This document shows positions 25,015 through 33,073 of a stretch of 64,000 bases of DNA, piece by piece. A program made the translations under genes and the position numbers. The notes beneath the pieces were generated by a model that saw only the letters and a program-made list of their open reading frames with translations, searched no databases and was not told the DNA's origin. The stretch spans positions 848,734-912,733 of the forward strand of contig NZ_LMFJ01000001.1 of the NCBI RefSeq assembly GCF_001426755.1, in the 5' to 3' direction. Origin of the DNA: Aeromicrobium sp. Root495. GTDB lineage: Bacteria > Actinomycetota > Actinomycetes > Propionibacteriales > Nocardioidaceae. How positions within the stretch are numbered: position 1 is the first letter of the stretch; every line of letters starts with the position of its first letter.

Positions 25015-25431
25015 GTGACCGCGCGTCGAAATCCCTACGTGCTTCGAGTGGGGCACGACAGTGCCGTGGTGCCGGAGCGGGTCGCCGCGCTGATCGAAGC
25101 CCGGACAAACATTAGCCAGCTTCGTGTGCAGCTCCGTGGGGTCGACCCGGAGGCCTCACAAGTGCTCGAGGCCATCCGCCTTCTCGCCATGTCGTGGGAC
25201 CCGGCGTCGAGGTTTCCCGGGTCGGAAACCGGCGATGACGCCGACCGGAAACCAGCGTCAGAGTCGAGGTGGATGACAAGTGGACAGGTTGCCAAGGGGT
25301 TGGGCATCACCCCGCAGGCGGTCGGCAAGGCAATCCGAGCCGGTCGTCTGCGGGCCCAGCAGAACGATGGCGGCCGCTACGTGATCGACCGGCAGGACTA
25401 CGAACACTTCAGAGCCGCGAGAGCGGCATGA
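25015..25431 (+). CDS. helix-turn-helix DNA-binding protein
   Basis: A 138-residue protein with GTG start. The C-terminal 55 residues are an HTH_17/MerR-like domain: WMTSGQVAKGLGITPQAVGK, then AIRAGRLRAQQNDGGRYVIDRQDYEHF. The N-terminal part is helical and ends in a charged linker. It resembles small phage regulators. It is followed 11 bases later by the coiled-coil gene, probably in one operon. Confidence 0.75.
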   Translation: MTARRNPYVLRVGHDSAVVPERVAALIEARTNISQLRVQLRGVDPEASQVLEAIRLLAMSWDPASRFPGSETGDDADRKPASESRWMTSGQVAKGLGITPQAVGKAIRAGRLRAQQNDGGRYVIDRQDYEHFRAARAA

Positions 25432-25442
25432 GAGGACCAGAG

Positions 25443-26018
25443 ATGACAGTCAGCGAAAAGGTGGCAAGCGAGGCCGAGTCGATCCGCAACTCGCTCGTGC
25501 GGACGGTGCGGGACCTGAAGGCGGACAGCGATCTTTCGGCTGACGGCCTTCGGCGCAAGATCGATGAGGCTCACGCCAGTGCGAAGGATCGGATGGACGC
25601 GTTGAGGGCAGGGATCCGTGAAGCTGCCGAAAGAGACCGCGACGCTGCAGCTCGGCGTGTACTGGCCGGCCGGCAGTCGATGACGGGAGCTGACGCCATC
25701 AGCCAGCGTGACGCGTCGGATAGGGCCTCGAAGCTCGAAAGTGCAGACGAGGCTCGACAGATGCTTGATCGGGCGACGGCCAACGGAGACCGCGCCCTGA
25801 TCGGGGCCATTCTCTTCGAGGCAACCCAGCGAAACACAGGCCAGTGGGGCTCCGGCACATGGGCGAAGTTTCTTTACGAGACCTCCGAGAAGGATGCGTC
25901 GCTGAGGGCGGACATCGAGGCACTGGGCAACCGCACGTCCGGGTCGGGTCTTGAGGACGCGATGCACTTCATGCTGTCGTCTCGTTCCGAACTCGACTAC
26001 CTCCAGCCGGCTCGGTGA
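25443..26018 (+). CDS. hypothetical coiled-coil protein
   Basis: A 191-residue, strongly charged, helix-rich protein. ATG at 25443 was chosen for AGAGGA six bases upstream over the ATG at 25428. Residues about 5-115 have long heptad-like stretches (RKIDEAHASAKDRMDALRAG). The C-terminal part contains ALIGAILFEATQRNTGQWGS and TWAKFLYETSEKD. No family recognised; it could be a scaffold-like or structural accessory protein. It shares a likely operon with the HTH gene upstream. Confidence 0.65.
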   Translation: MTVSEKVASEAESIRNSLVRTVRDLKADSDLSADGLRRKIDEAHASAKDRMDALRAGIREAAERDRDAAARRVLAGRQSMTGADAISQRDASDRASKLESADEARQMLDRATANGDRALIGAILFEATQRNTGQWGSGTWAKFLYETSEKDASLRADIEALGNRTSGSGLEDAMHFMLSSRSELDYLQPAR

Positions 26019-26118
26019 CCCCAGGGCGGGGTCACCCCTTCCACAGGTGACCCCGCACCTCCTGGCATTGGCGGCCTTCTCTCTACCGCTTTTTTTCCAC
26101 CCGACCGGAGGCATAGCA

Positions 26119-27141
26119 GTGAATCCCACAGACACCAGAACTCGATCTTTCACCCGCTACGTGCGCGTCGTACCGGCCGACTACGAGCCTGCAAGCCAGC
26201 GCTGCACCGCGCAAGAAGGCTGGGACCGAGCGAACACCGCAGAGGATGGCTTGCGATCAGTCGTGGAGTCCGGGTTCGAGACACCCATCGCCCTCGCTGC
26301 GCCCGAACGCGGCTCGCTCGTCAGCATCGGCGCCGGTGGGGTAATCGAGAATGCCTTCGCTTGGATCGAGAATCCCGAGCGATCGGACCATAACCGGCAA
26401 CTCATCCAGCAGCACACAGGCCTCGCTGCCCTCCGGCTCGTCATCAAGGGCGAGCGCTGGCAGACCGACCCACACAGCGACGAGTTTGCTGCTCTCGGCT
26501 CATGCCTCATCCACCGCGGTCGAGTCGTCAAGGTCTCCGCGGCCCACTGGCTGGTGCCAGTCGCCGACCAGGTGGCAGATCTCTGCGGCGTGCCCGTGGA
26601 CGATCTCGAGTTCTTCGGCAGCGGAGGCCAACGTCCAGTCATCGAGTCGGCCGAGCCGGCGATGATCTCCGACGCGCTGCCTCCGGAGATCTGCGACGAG
26701 CTGATCGAACTTCACCGACGGTCCACTCCTACGCAGGAGGGACCGGGAGCACCCGAACTCGTCGAGGTGCCTGCGACCGAGCCGTGGATCTCTCGCGTCC
26801 CGAGTTGGTCCTACGCGCAAGCCCTCGGCGAGCACTACGGCCTGCCTGTCGCGTACTTGAACGTCTTCGTCCTGCGATACTTCCCCGGTGCGGCCCAGGA
26901 CTGGCACATCGACAACAGCCCCAAGCAGTCGCAGTCACTCAACCGGACCGTGTCGTTCTCGGTCCACCTCTCGCAGCAGGGAGTGGACTACGAAGGCGCC
27001 GACCTCGAGACCGAGCACGGGACCTTCGCAGATGCAGGCCGCGGAGACCTCGTCGGCTTCACAGCCAAGACACTGCATCGCGTGACGGCGCTAAAGAGCG
27101 GCGAGAGGTACGCGCTCATCTGCTTCGGCTCGCACGACTGA
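26119..27141 (+). CDS. 2-oxoglutarate/Fe(II)-dependent oxygenase with novel N-terminal domain
   Basis: A protein of 340 residues from GTG at 26119, with GGAGG seven bases upstream. Residues about 180-340 form a jelly-roll oxygenase: iron ligands H263-x-D265 (DWHIDNSP) and H320 (KTLHRV), with R330 (SGERYALICF) for 2-oxoglutarate. The order and spacing fit prolyl-4-hydroxylase/PKHD-like enzymes. Residues 1-170 contain a separate domain with no recognised match (ALRLVIKGERWQTDPHSDEF, GSCLIHRGRVVKV). Phage-borne oxygenases of this fold hydroxylate proteins or modified nucleobases; the substrate here is unknown. It stands alone on its strand inside the element. Confidence 0.75.
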   Translation: MNPTDTRTRSFTRYVRVVPADYEPASQRCTAQEGWDRANTAEDGLRSVVESGFETPIALAAPERGSLVSIGAGGVIENAFAWIENPERSDHNRQLIQQHTGLAALRLVIKGERWQTDPHSDEFAALGSCLIHRGRVVKVSAAHWLVPVADQVADLCGVPVDDLEFFGSGGQRPVIESAEPAMISDALPPEICDELIELHRRSTPTQEGPGAPELVEVPATEPWISRVPSWSYAQALGEHYGLPVAYLNVFVLRYFPGAAQDWHIDNSPKQSQSLNRTVSFSVHLSQQGVDYEGADLETEHGTFADAGRGDLVGFTAKTLHRVTALKSGERYALICFGSHD

Positions 27142-27144
27142 CGG

Positions 27145-27684
27145 TCATTCGAAGATCTGGAGGTTCGGAGTCCCCTTCGGACTGACCCAGGTGAATCTGC
27201 CCTTGAAGGTGAGCGAGCCGCCGTCGCCTCCTCGGAGTACCGCCCACCCCGCGGCGCGGAAGGACTCGTCGGACGCCTTCTTGGCTGCGATCATCTCGTC
27301 CCGTTCGGCCGTGGCATCGAAGACCACGACTCGCTCATTGGGCGCGATGTCCCCAAGATCGAGCGTCCTTCGCACGCCGGCAACGGTGACAACGCCTTCA
27401 ACTCCGGCGGCCGGAGTGGTTCCAACATGTCGAAGCACAATCTCACCGACCTCCTGCTTGAGAACAAACTCGATGTCCGCGCGCTCGGTTGCCCTGTCGC
27501 GTTCCATCCGCGTGAGTTCCACGGAGTCCTCTGCCGCCGTGGCCGATCGCTCAGCTTCCGTCGCTGAAGTCTCGGCAGCATCGGCCGACCTTGCCGCTTC
27601 GTTCGCAGTCCGGCCATCGACGATGAGAGATACCAGGCTGATGCCTAGAGCCAACACGGCGACCATCAGCGCCACGATTTCCAT
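27145..27684 (-). CDS. membrane-anchored coiled-coil hypothetical protein
   Basis: A protein of 179 residues from ATG at 27684. One membrane helix (EIVALMVAVLALGISLVSLIV) is followed by an Ala/Ser/Thr/Glu heptad region (ARSADAAETSATEAERSATA) and a C-terminal beta-rich domain of about 100 residues (VEGVVTVAGVRRTLDLGDI). The topology puts a coiled-coil stalk and a soluble head on one side of the membrane. No family recognised. It converges on the oxygenase gene with a three-base gap. Confidence 0.6.
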   Translation of the reverse strand: MEIVALMVAVLALGISLVSLIVDGRTANEAARSADAAETSATEAERSATAAEDSVELTRMERDRATERADIEFVLKQEVGEIVLRHVGTTPAAGVEGVVTVAGVRRTLDLGDIAPNERVVVFDATAERDEMIAAKKASDESFRAAGWAVLRGGDGGSLTFKGRFTWVSPKGTPNLQIFE

Positions 27685-27829
27685 GCCCGGAAGACTAGAT
27701 GTCAGGCGGTCCAGGCCGCACAGAACTGTCATGCGTTTCACCGACGCTCTTGCTCGTACTGTCCGCTCCTTGTCTGACCTCCGACGATTCCGGGACAGGC
27801 GAACTGTCGCGGGACTAGGCTCGCGCCTC

Positions 27830-28525
27830 ATGAAGCGCATCGCCCTGCTAGCCGTCACCCTCACCGCTCTCTCGGCGTGCGGAGGTGAGCCCGATGTCGT
27901 CGAGAAGCAGACGTCGAGCGAGTCGAAGTCCGAGAAGACCAAGCAGCCCGAGAAGGAGCAGGGCACGCTGATTGCGTCCGGCTTCGGGCAGAACAAGGAC
28001 CGTGACTACGTCGGCCTGGCCGCCGTCGTGAAGAACAATTCGGACCACGCCGGCCAAACCGTCACGGTCTCCTTCAACCTTAAGAACGCGGCCGGCGAGG
28101 TCATCAACACCGAGTCGCAGGTCGACAGCTTCGGATGGCCCGGCCAGGAGCTCGCGGTCGTCACCGAGGCGGAAGCGAAAGAGAAGGTCGTAAGCGTCGA
28201 GGCGACTCTGCTCGTCGAGGACGAAAGCACATTCAGTGAGGTGGATGGCGATACAAGTGGCTACGCGCCCGTCGATGCAAAGGTCGCTTCGGACGAGTAT
28301 GGCGGGACCGTCGCGAACATCAAGCTGACCAATCCCACCGGGGAGGTGCTCAAGAGCCCAGCAGTGAAAGCGATTTGCTACGACGCCGACGAGAACATCT
28401 CAGGCAGCGGCTACACCTTCCCGGAACTGATCGCGCCGAACGGTGTCTTTGCCGACGACTTGGACCTGCTGGTTTCACCGGGCACCAAGAGCTGCAAAAT
28501 CTACCTCGCCCCGAGCAGTCTCTAG
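27830..28525 (+). CDS. lipoprotein with FxLYD-like domain
   Basis: A protein of 231 residues from ATG at 27830. The signal peptide MKRIALLAVTLTALSACGG has a lipobox L-S-A-C17, so the mature protein is lipid-anchored outside the membrane. A charged linker (SESKSEKTKQPEKEQ) leads to two beta-sandwich-like halves, VGLAAVVKNNSDHAGQTVTV and VANIKLTNPTGEVLKSPAV, which look like tandem FxLYD-type repeats. Lipoproteins on prophages sometimes block superinfection; that is only a possibility here. Confidence 0.75.
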   Translation: MKRIALLAVTLTALSACGGEPDVVEKQTSSESKSEKTKQPEKEQGTLIASGFGQNKDRDYVGLAAVVKNNSDHAGQTVTVSFNLKNAAGEVINTESQVDSFGWPGQELAVVTEAEAKEKVVSVEATLLVEDESTFSEVDGDTSGYAPVDAKVASDEYGGTVANIKLTNPTGEVLKSPAVKAICYDADENISGSGYTFPELIAPNGVFADDLDLLVSPGTKSCKIYLAPSSL

Positions 28526-28597
28526 TCAAAGCCCGAGGTGGGTGGACTACTCCCCGGATCCGAGTAAGCCGACCCACTCGCAAGCCGCCTAGTCCGG

Positions 28598-28900
28598 TCA
28601 GTCGTCGCTGCACCTGGAGAGATATTCGGTGTCGATCTGGCTCGTAGACGTGTAGGAGTCGCAGAAGCTCTTGTCTGCGCGGTTGCTCTGGATGGACCAA
28701 ATGGTGCCTACGGCGAAACAGGCCAGAACGATGATCGTGATGACCCCGGCCTTCGTCGCGTACCACGGCGTCTGTGCGGGTTTCGGAGTTGGCGCTGTGG
28801 CTCTCTGGAAGCTGCGGCTACCCATCGCGCCCTCACCGCATTGCCGACAGATCGCGCTGGTGCTGGAGATGAAGTGTCCGTTCTTGCAGATAGCCGCCAC
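28598..28900 (-). CDS. zinc-ribbon plus single-helix membrane protein
   Basis: A 100-residue protein. The N-terminus MAAICKNGHFISSTSAICRQ-CG has the C-x2-GH...C-x2-C ribbon pattern. A Pro/Thr linker (TAPTPKPAQTPW) follows, then one membrane helix (GVITIIVLACFAVGTIWSI) and an acidic tail with two cysteines (FCDSYTSTS, LSRCSDD) that could form a disulfide. This cytoplasmic zinc-finger, membrane, extracellular-tail layout is common in small actinobacterial cargo genes. Function unknown. Confidence 0.65.
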   Translation of the reverse strand: MAAICKNGHFISSTSAICRQCGEGAMGSRSFQRATAPTPKPAQTPWYATKAGVITIIVLACFAVGTIWSIQSNRADKSFCDSYTSTSQIDTEYLSRCSDD

Positions 28901-28914
28901 GGTGGGATCGTAGA

Positions 28915-28943
28915 CCCCCTCACGCTCTCCAGGGGGTTTTTCT
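28915..28943 (+). terminator. Rho-independent terminator
   Basis: CCCCCT (28915-28920) and AGGGGG (28931-28936) form a six-bp stem with a ten-base loop, followed by TTTTTCTC on the plus strand. It lies downstream of the lipoprotein gene direction and just behind the start of the zinc-ribbon gene. The rest of 28901-29044 shows no gene. Confidence 0.65.
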
Positions 28944-29044
28944 CTTCTCGGGGAGAGACAGCGCCAATGCCAGGAGGTGCGGCTGGTGGGGAGGGGCGGG
29001 GGGCCTCCCCCTGGGCCTATCCTGAGTTACTTCCAAGCGATGAG

Positions 29045-29527
29045 TCAGCCGCTAACGACACGCAAGAGCTTATGCGTGAAGGCGTCGAAGGTCCCGCGTA
29101 GGTAGTCGTTGCCCGGCAATCCGAGTGCCGGAAACTCGAACGCGCTGGACCCGAAGTTGAGCGTCAATCCCGCTGACCAACTCACGTCGTTGGAGAAGCC
29201 ATCCCATTGCTCGAGGTCCGTGATGGCCACGCCGATCAGGTCGCTCAACGGCCGGACTTCTCCCGCTACTTCGTCCGGGTCTTTGCCACGCGGCGTTAGG
29301 TCCCATCCGGCCGGCCCCTCGCCGTAAACGCGCACGACGCTCTTTGGAAGCAGTACCCATGCGACGTAGGTAGATCTCCCTGCGGCCTCGCTTCGCTCAA
29401 TGTAGGTGGCGAGGATCTCGGAGCCTCCGACAAGCGTCAGGGCTCGGAGGTAGATCGGGCGAGGCGGAAAGCTGTTGCCGTATCTGAAAGGTTCGACTCG
29501 TTCGCGTTCTGTAGGCGAGAACTCCAT
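29045..29527 (-). CDS. hypothetical protein, paralogue-like partner of the 29623 gene
   Basis: A protein of 160 residues from ATG at 29527; the open frame extends upstream into poorer sequence. It is soluble with no known domain. Segments TLVGGSEILATYIE, WVLLPKSVVRVYGE, SDLIGVAITDLEQW and WSAGLTLNFGSSAFEFPALGLP line up by eye with ALTGGVEPIRAQFVE, VAVTEKSLVEVEV and WDAQYEINFGGTSVALPKWGRP of the divergent neighbour, suggesting the two are distant duplicates. Composition is less GC-rich than the backbone. Confidence 0.6.
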   Translation of the reverse strand: MEFSPTERERVEPFRYGNSFPPRPIYLRALTLVGGSEILATYIERSEAAGRSTYVAWVLLPKSVVRVYGEGPAGWDLTPRGKDPDEVAGEVRPLSDLIGVAITDLEQWDGFSNDVSWSAGLTLNFGSSAFEFPALGLPGNDYLRGTFDAFTHKLLRVVSG

Positions 29528-29622
29528 GGGCCGAGAGTAGGGCTCGCGACCGACAGAGTTCGGCGCGCCGCTTCCAGCGGCCTCCAGACTGAAGTACGTT
29601 TTCAAAGAGGAATGGAGAGTCA

Positions 29623-30123
29623 ATGAAGCTGCCCGAAACTCCGACCGAATTCTGGCGTTCATGCCGTGACTGGAAGAGCGACTACGTCCCGCCCGAATTC
29701 GCCCTCATGGCGATGTTCGCTCTTACCGGCGGCGTCGAGCCGATCCGGGCGCAATTCGTCGAGATGAAGGTCGACGAGAATGTGACAACTTGGCATCTTG
29801 TGGCCGTGACCGAGAAATCCCTCGTCGAAGTTGAAGTAGCAGCCGATTCTGAATACTGGACTTACGATCACGCATTCGAGGGAACGCCGACCATCACTCG
29901 GTCTCGCGCCTTCCCGCTAGGGCAAGACTGCGCCGTTGACGTCGTGGCATTGACTCAGCAAGGCGTGGGATTCAACCGCAGCGACATCAACTGGGACGCC
30001 CAGTACGAGATCAACTTTGGCGGTACGTCGGTCGCTCTACCTAAGTGGGGTCGCCCACACAACGAGCCGGCGCGTACTCGGATCCAGAGTGTGGCGGACG
30101 CGGTTCTGCGACCCGGAATCTAG
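29623..30123 (+). CDS. hypothetical protein, divergent partner of the 29045 gene
   Basis: A 166-residue soluble protein starting MKLPETPTEFWRSCRDWKSD, with GAATGGAGAG upstream. It shares a pattern of blocks with the divergent gene on its left (see that entry) and matches no family I know. The end EPARTRIQSVADAVL parallels YLRGTFDAFTHKLL in the partner, so both may share an all-beta body and a C-terminal helix. Its TAG stop shares the tetramer CTAG with the stop of the opposite-strand gene that follows. Confidence 0.6.
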   Translation: MKLPETPTEFWRSCRDWKSDYVPPEFALMAMFALTGGVEPIRAQFVEMKVDENVTTWHLVAVTEKSLVEVEVAADSEYWTYDHAFEGTPTITRSRAFPLGQDCAVDVVALTQQGVGFNRSDINWDAQYEINFGGTSVALPKWGRPHNEPARTRIQSVADAVLRPGI

Positions 30124-30740
30124 TCCTCTGGGGATACCTCACGAAGTTCGTCGAGTATGGCCTGCCCCATCGAGGTGAGACCTGAGACGTGGGCCCGGCC
30201 ATCCCAATTGATGCTGGCGTCGAGCAAACCTTCGCCCTGAAGTCTGCGCAGCACCGGATCGGGGACGCCTTCCACCGCTTGGCTGACCTGCTGGGTGAGC
30301 GGCTTCTCGGCGCCGAAGGCGACCGCTCCCAAGTCGCCTTCTGACCTGGCCCGCTCCTCTGCGCTTGCGATTAACTCCAGGGCTCGGACGTGGACTGCCT
30401 CGAGTTGGGATATCACATCGACTGTTAGCGCTGACTCGTCGATCACAGCGCTGTCGATAGCAGCTTGCGCAACGGCTCGAGCGAGGGCCCGGCGCTTGTC
30501 TTCGTAGGCAGTCGCCGCGCCCGCCATGGCTGCGCGCATCAGCAGTGCGTCGAGGTCGGGGTTTGCTTCGAGCAAATCGCTCAACCTGTCCGACCCGCCG
30601 ACCTCGCTGGCGACCTGGTTTAGAACTGCTTCCCCTCGATCGCTCCAGCGACGCGAGACCTGCGCCGACCACTTCAGATGGATCGGAGAAGGCGAGCCAA
30701 GGCCCACCTCAATGCCTGTAGTGATCTCGTTCTCGGCCAT
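30120..30740 (-). CDS. hypothetical helical protein
   Basis: A protein of 206 residues from ATG at 30740, a mostly helical, acidic soluble protein. The middle (AATAYEDKRRALARAVAQAA) is amphipathic. The C-terminal 60 residues (LTQQVSQAVEGVPDPVLRRL and HVSGLTSMGQAILDEL) look like a winged helix, as found at the end of some phage regulators. It is convergent with the preceding gene, their stops overlapping in CTAG, and its start faces the 30850 gene with a 109-base divergent gap. No family recognised. Confidence 0.6.
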   Translation of the reverse strand: MAENEITTGIEVGLGSPSPIHLKWSAQVSRRWSDRGEAVLNQVASEVGGSDRLSDLLEANPDLDALLMRAAMAGAATAYEDKRRALARAVAQAAIDSAVIDESALTVDVISQLEAVHVRALELIASAEERARSEGDLGAVAFGAEKPLTQQVSQAVEGVPDPVLRRLQGEGLLDASINWDGRAHVSGLTSMGQAILDELREVSPED

Positions 30741-30849
30741 GCGGTGATCGTATGCGCCAAACTTTGGGTCCGGCGACCACGAAAATCTCCGCACCAAGAC
30801 CTTGGCCTGCGCTAGCCTGTCGTGAAATTTCTCTCAGTGGAGGTTGTCG

Positions 30850-31917
30850 GTGGCTACGCACGGATATCTCATCTTTCTGGTTCGTGCGAACGCGCCCCAC
30901 CGGCCGCGTGAACTTCAGCGCCTGAATTCAGTCGGCGAAGATGGCGATGACTTGTACAAGCTGATCAAGCAGGGCCTCGAGGCCTTTGGCAAGGACTATC
31001 ATTCCGACGATCGCAGCGCCGAGGGATACAAGGTCAGGACAGTCAAGGCTCGAAAAGCCGAGCGAACAATCTGGGTCAGGATCAATAAGGGCCCGGCAGG
31101 GTCTAAAGGCGAGGTGCACGACCTCGACACCGGCAAGACGATCGAAACGACTGAGCGTCAAGCGTTGCTCAGCGGCCTGAGAGCCTGCTTCTATCTACCC
31201 GAAGACTCTTTCTATGGCGTGCTGATGGTAGAGAAGGCAGGCAGGCGCAACCTTCGAGATGTCCTGTACTCGCATCTCGTCAAACCGATCGCGCTCGGTA
31301 TGGATTGCGTGATCAAACTCGAGAGCTTCGCGGAATCCTCTGACTGGCGCCGGGAGTTGAACGGCAAGGAAGCGGTGCGAGTTTCCGAAATCCTCTCCGT
31401 AAAAAGTACGGCAGACGACGGTTCCACTCCCGACGAGACCGTCGTCGAGATCGGCGTGAAGGGGCACCTCGTGTCACGCGCGAGCAATAGCGTCTTCGGC
31501 TTGATCGAACGAAGGGCAGAGAAGCGCGTCGAGAAGGCTCAGGCCACGTCGAAGTATGCGTCGCTGTCTGAGCGTGAACGTCGTTCGAAGATTGACAAGA
31601 CTGTCTCGTTCAGCGTCCAGGATGAGGCGGAGATCGAGGCGCTCAGCGACGAACTGAGTAGCCTTTCGAAGGCGGAGAAGGACCAAGCGCTCACCGACCT
31701 CCTCAGCGGCATCATCGGGGACCAGCGGGATGACGCGGAGCACAAGAGTTGGCACGTGGCGGTAGGCGAGGATGGGCGGGCGGAACGCACATTCGCGGTC
31801 GACCGGGAGGCTGTCCCTCAGTTCGTCTACGAAACCCAGGGAGTCCTTTCGGACGCTCAGCTCAAAACCGCCTGGGATGCACATGCCGACAAGGTATTGC
31901 ATCTTCTCGAACCATAG
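30850..31917 (+). CDS. hypothetical protein, first gene of a two-gene unit with a membrane protein
   Basis: A protein of 355 residues from GTG at 30850, with GGAGG six bases upstream (an upstream TTG lacks a proper site). Soluble, with no signal peptide. The N-terminal two-thirds looks like mixed alpha/beta (GYLIFLVRANAPHRPRELQR; CFYLPEDSFYGVLMVEKAG). Residues about 225-295 are charged and helical (RAEKRVEKAQATSKYASLS). No catalytic motif seen. It is followed by a four-helix membrane protein in the same direction. The layout recalls two-gene phage-defence systems with a membrane effector (for example Bunzi, as I remember it), but homology is untested. Confidence 0.6.
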   Translation: MATHGYLIFLVRANAPHRPRELQRLNSVGEDGDDLYKLIKQGLEAFGKDYHSDDRSAEGYKVRTVKARKAERTIWVRINKGPAGSKGEVHDLDTGKTIETTERQALLSGLRACFYLPEDSFYGVLMVEKAGRRNLRDVLYSHLVKPIALGMDCVIKLESFAESSDWRRELNGKEAVRVSEILSVKSTADDGSTPDETVVEIGVKGHLVSRASNSVFGLIERRAEKRVEKAQATSKYASLSERERRSKIDKTVSFSVQDEAEIEALSDELSSLSKAEKDQALTDLLSGIIGDQRDDAEHKSWHVAVGEDGRAERTFAVDREAVPQFVYETQGVLSDAQLKTAWDAHADKVLHLLEP

Positions 31918-31981
31918 TTTTTGAGCATGATGTCTCTGGTCAGGGCTAGGCTATGAGCATGAGCGGATGCGGAGGAGGTTG

Positions 31982-32512
31982 GTGACCAGCGTGCTTTCAC
32001 CCCCGGTCAAGTTCGGCCTCGTCACGATCTTCAGGGACCACCGTGACACTTGGAGCGCAACTAGCGGCGCGGCACAGCGCATGGACCTGATCCGCGGCTA
32101 CATCTGGTACTTCGGTTGGCCGACTTTGGCCGGCGGCGTATTCGTCTTTGTGAGGTTTGAGATGACTGCGGCGGACAAGTTGCTGCCTGCAGTCTCAGTC
32201 TTTACCGCTCTGATGTTCGCAATGCTAGGGCTGACATTCAACGTAGGGGTTTCGCTCAAGAACGCCGGGGGCAAGAAGGCAAGTACGACCCTCGCGACGA
32301 TCAAAGACCTCAGAGCGAACATCACCTGGGCCATCCTTGTGGCTTTCGCGTTGATCGCGACCCTGGTTCTAATCACTTTGCTCGACGACCCGGCGAACGG
32401 AACGGCGTGGGGATGGTCGCCTGTCGTAGTGGCGCTCGCTTATCATCTCCTGCTCACTTTGCTTACAGTCCTGGCCCGGTTCCGGACGGCCTTCAATTAC
32501 CTGACCCGCTGA
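31982..32512 (+). CDS. four-helix membrane protein, second gene of the two-gene unit
   Basis: A protein of 176 residues from GTG at 31982, with GGAGGAGG just upstream; ATG at 31967 is an alternative. After a short amphipathic N-terminus (FGLVTIFRDHRDTWSATSGA) come two helices (GYIWYFGWPTLAGGVFVFV and LLPAVSVFTALMFAMLGLTF), a charged loop (NAGGKKASTTLATIKDLR) and two more (ITWAILVAFALIATLVLI and VVVALAYHLLLTLLTVLA). The paired hairpin topology resembles pore-type effectors of abortive-infection modules. No family assignment is possible. It starts 64 bases after its partner. Confidence 0.6.
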   Translation: MTSVLSPPVKFGLVTIFRDHRDTWSATSGAAQRMDLIRGYIWYFGWPTLAGGVFVFVRFEMTAADKLLPAVSVFTALMFAMLGLTFNVGVSLKNAGGKKASTTLATIKDLRANITWAILVAFALIATLVLITLLDDPANGTAWGWSPVVVALAYHLLLTLLTVLARFRTAFNYLTR

Positions 32513-32575
32513 GTGGGGTCTTAGCGCGGCTCCGAGAAGTTTCCCGACGTCAGCCCTGCTCGTTCGGGTCGCCCA

Positions 32576-33073
32576 TCACCGTCGCTTCTTCGGTCGCCCC
32601 CAGGAGTCGGTAGCGACCCGCCCGGAGGTTGATCCAGACAGCCACGCTTCAAGCTCGTCCCGATGAATGCGCCACCGGGCGTTCCGGGTGCGCTGGACCC
32701 CGGTGAGCTCACCCGACTGCAGCGCCTTGACGATGGTGGTGCTGGACATGCCTGCGTACTCGGCAGCGGTGGAGGTCGAGTGCCAGATCCGTTCGTCGAG
32801 CCAGCTCTTCTCGCTTGGCCCCGCATCGATGGCTGCCGCACGGGCAAGCTTCCGCTCCTGCCGCTGCTCTTGGAGCCGTCGCTCTGCCTTCTCGGCCGCC
32901 GCGAGGAGCGCTGCCGCGTACAGCCGAGCGTCCTCGGGATCAGCCTCTCGAGTTCCGCCGAACCAGATGACGTTCGTTCCGTCGACGCGAACCGTGAAGT
33001 CCGGTCCGGCTGCGATCTCTCTCATGCGCTCAAGGCTGACACTGGCGGGCCTCGCCGCGAAGGACCGTTTCAC
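32576..33073 (-). CDS. DNA-binding protein with excisionase-like C-terminal HTH
   Basis: A protein of 165 residues from GTG at 33073, overlapping the upstream stop by GTGA; another GTG lies one codon earlier. The N-terminal part contains FTVRVDGTNVIWFGGTREAD and a charged helix (AEKAERRLQEQRQERKLARA). The C-terminal 60 residues form an HTH_17/excisionase domain, STAAEYAGMSSTTIVKALQS followed by GVQRTRNARWRIHRDELEAWL. Third of three overlapping small DNA-binding genes. It probably regulates right-end cargo or assists excision. Confidence 0.7.
   Translation of the reverse strand: MKRSFAARPASVSLERMREIAAGPDFTVRVDGTNVIWFGGTREADPEDARLYAAALLAAAEKAERRLQEQRQERKLARAAAIDAGPSEKSWLDERIWHSTSTAAEYAGMSSTTIVKALQSGELTGVQRTRNARWRIHRDELEAWLSGSTSGRVATDSWGRPKKRR

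Noticed and set aside
24761..25108. Long form (115 residues) of the two-helix membrane protein.
   Set aside because: The extra N-terminal 50 residues are Arg-rich, overlap the plus-strand HTH gene start and lack a ribosome binding site; a shorter GTG start was preferred.
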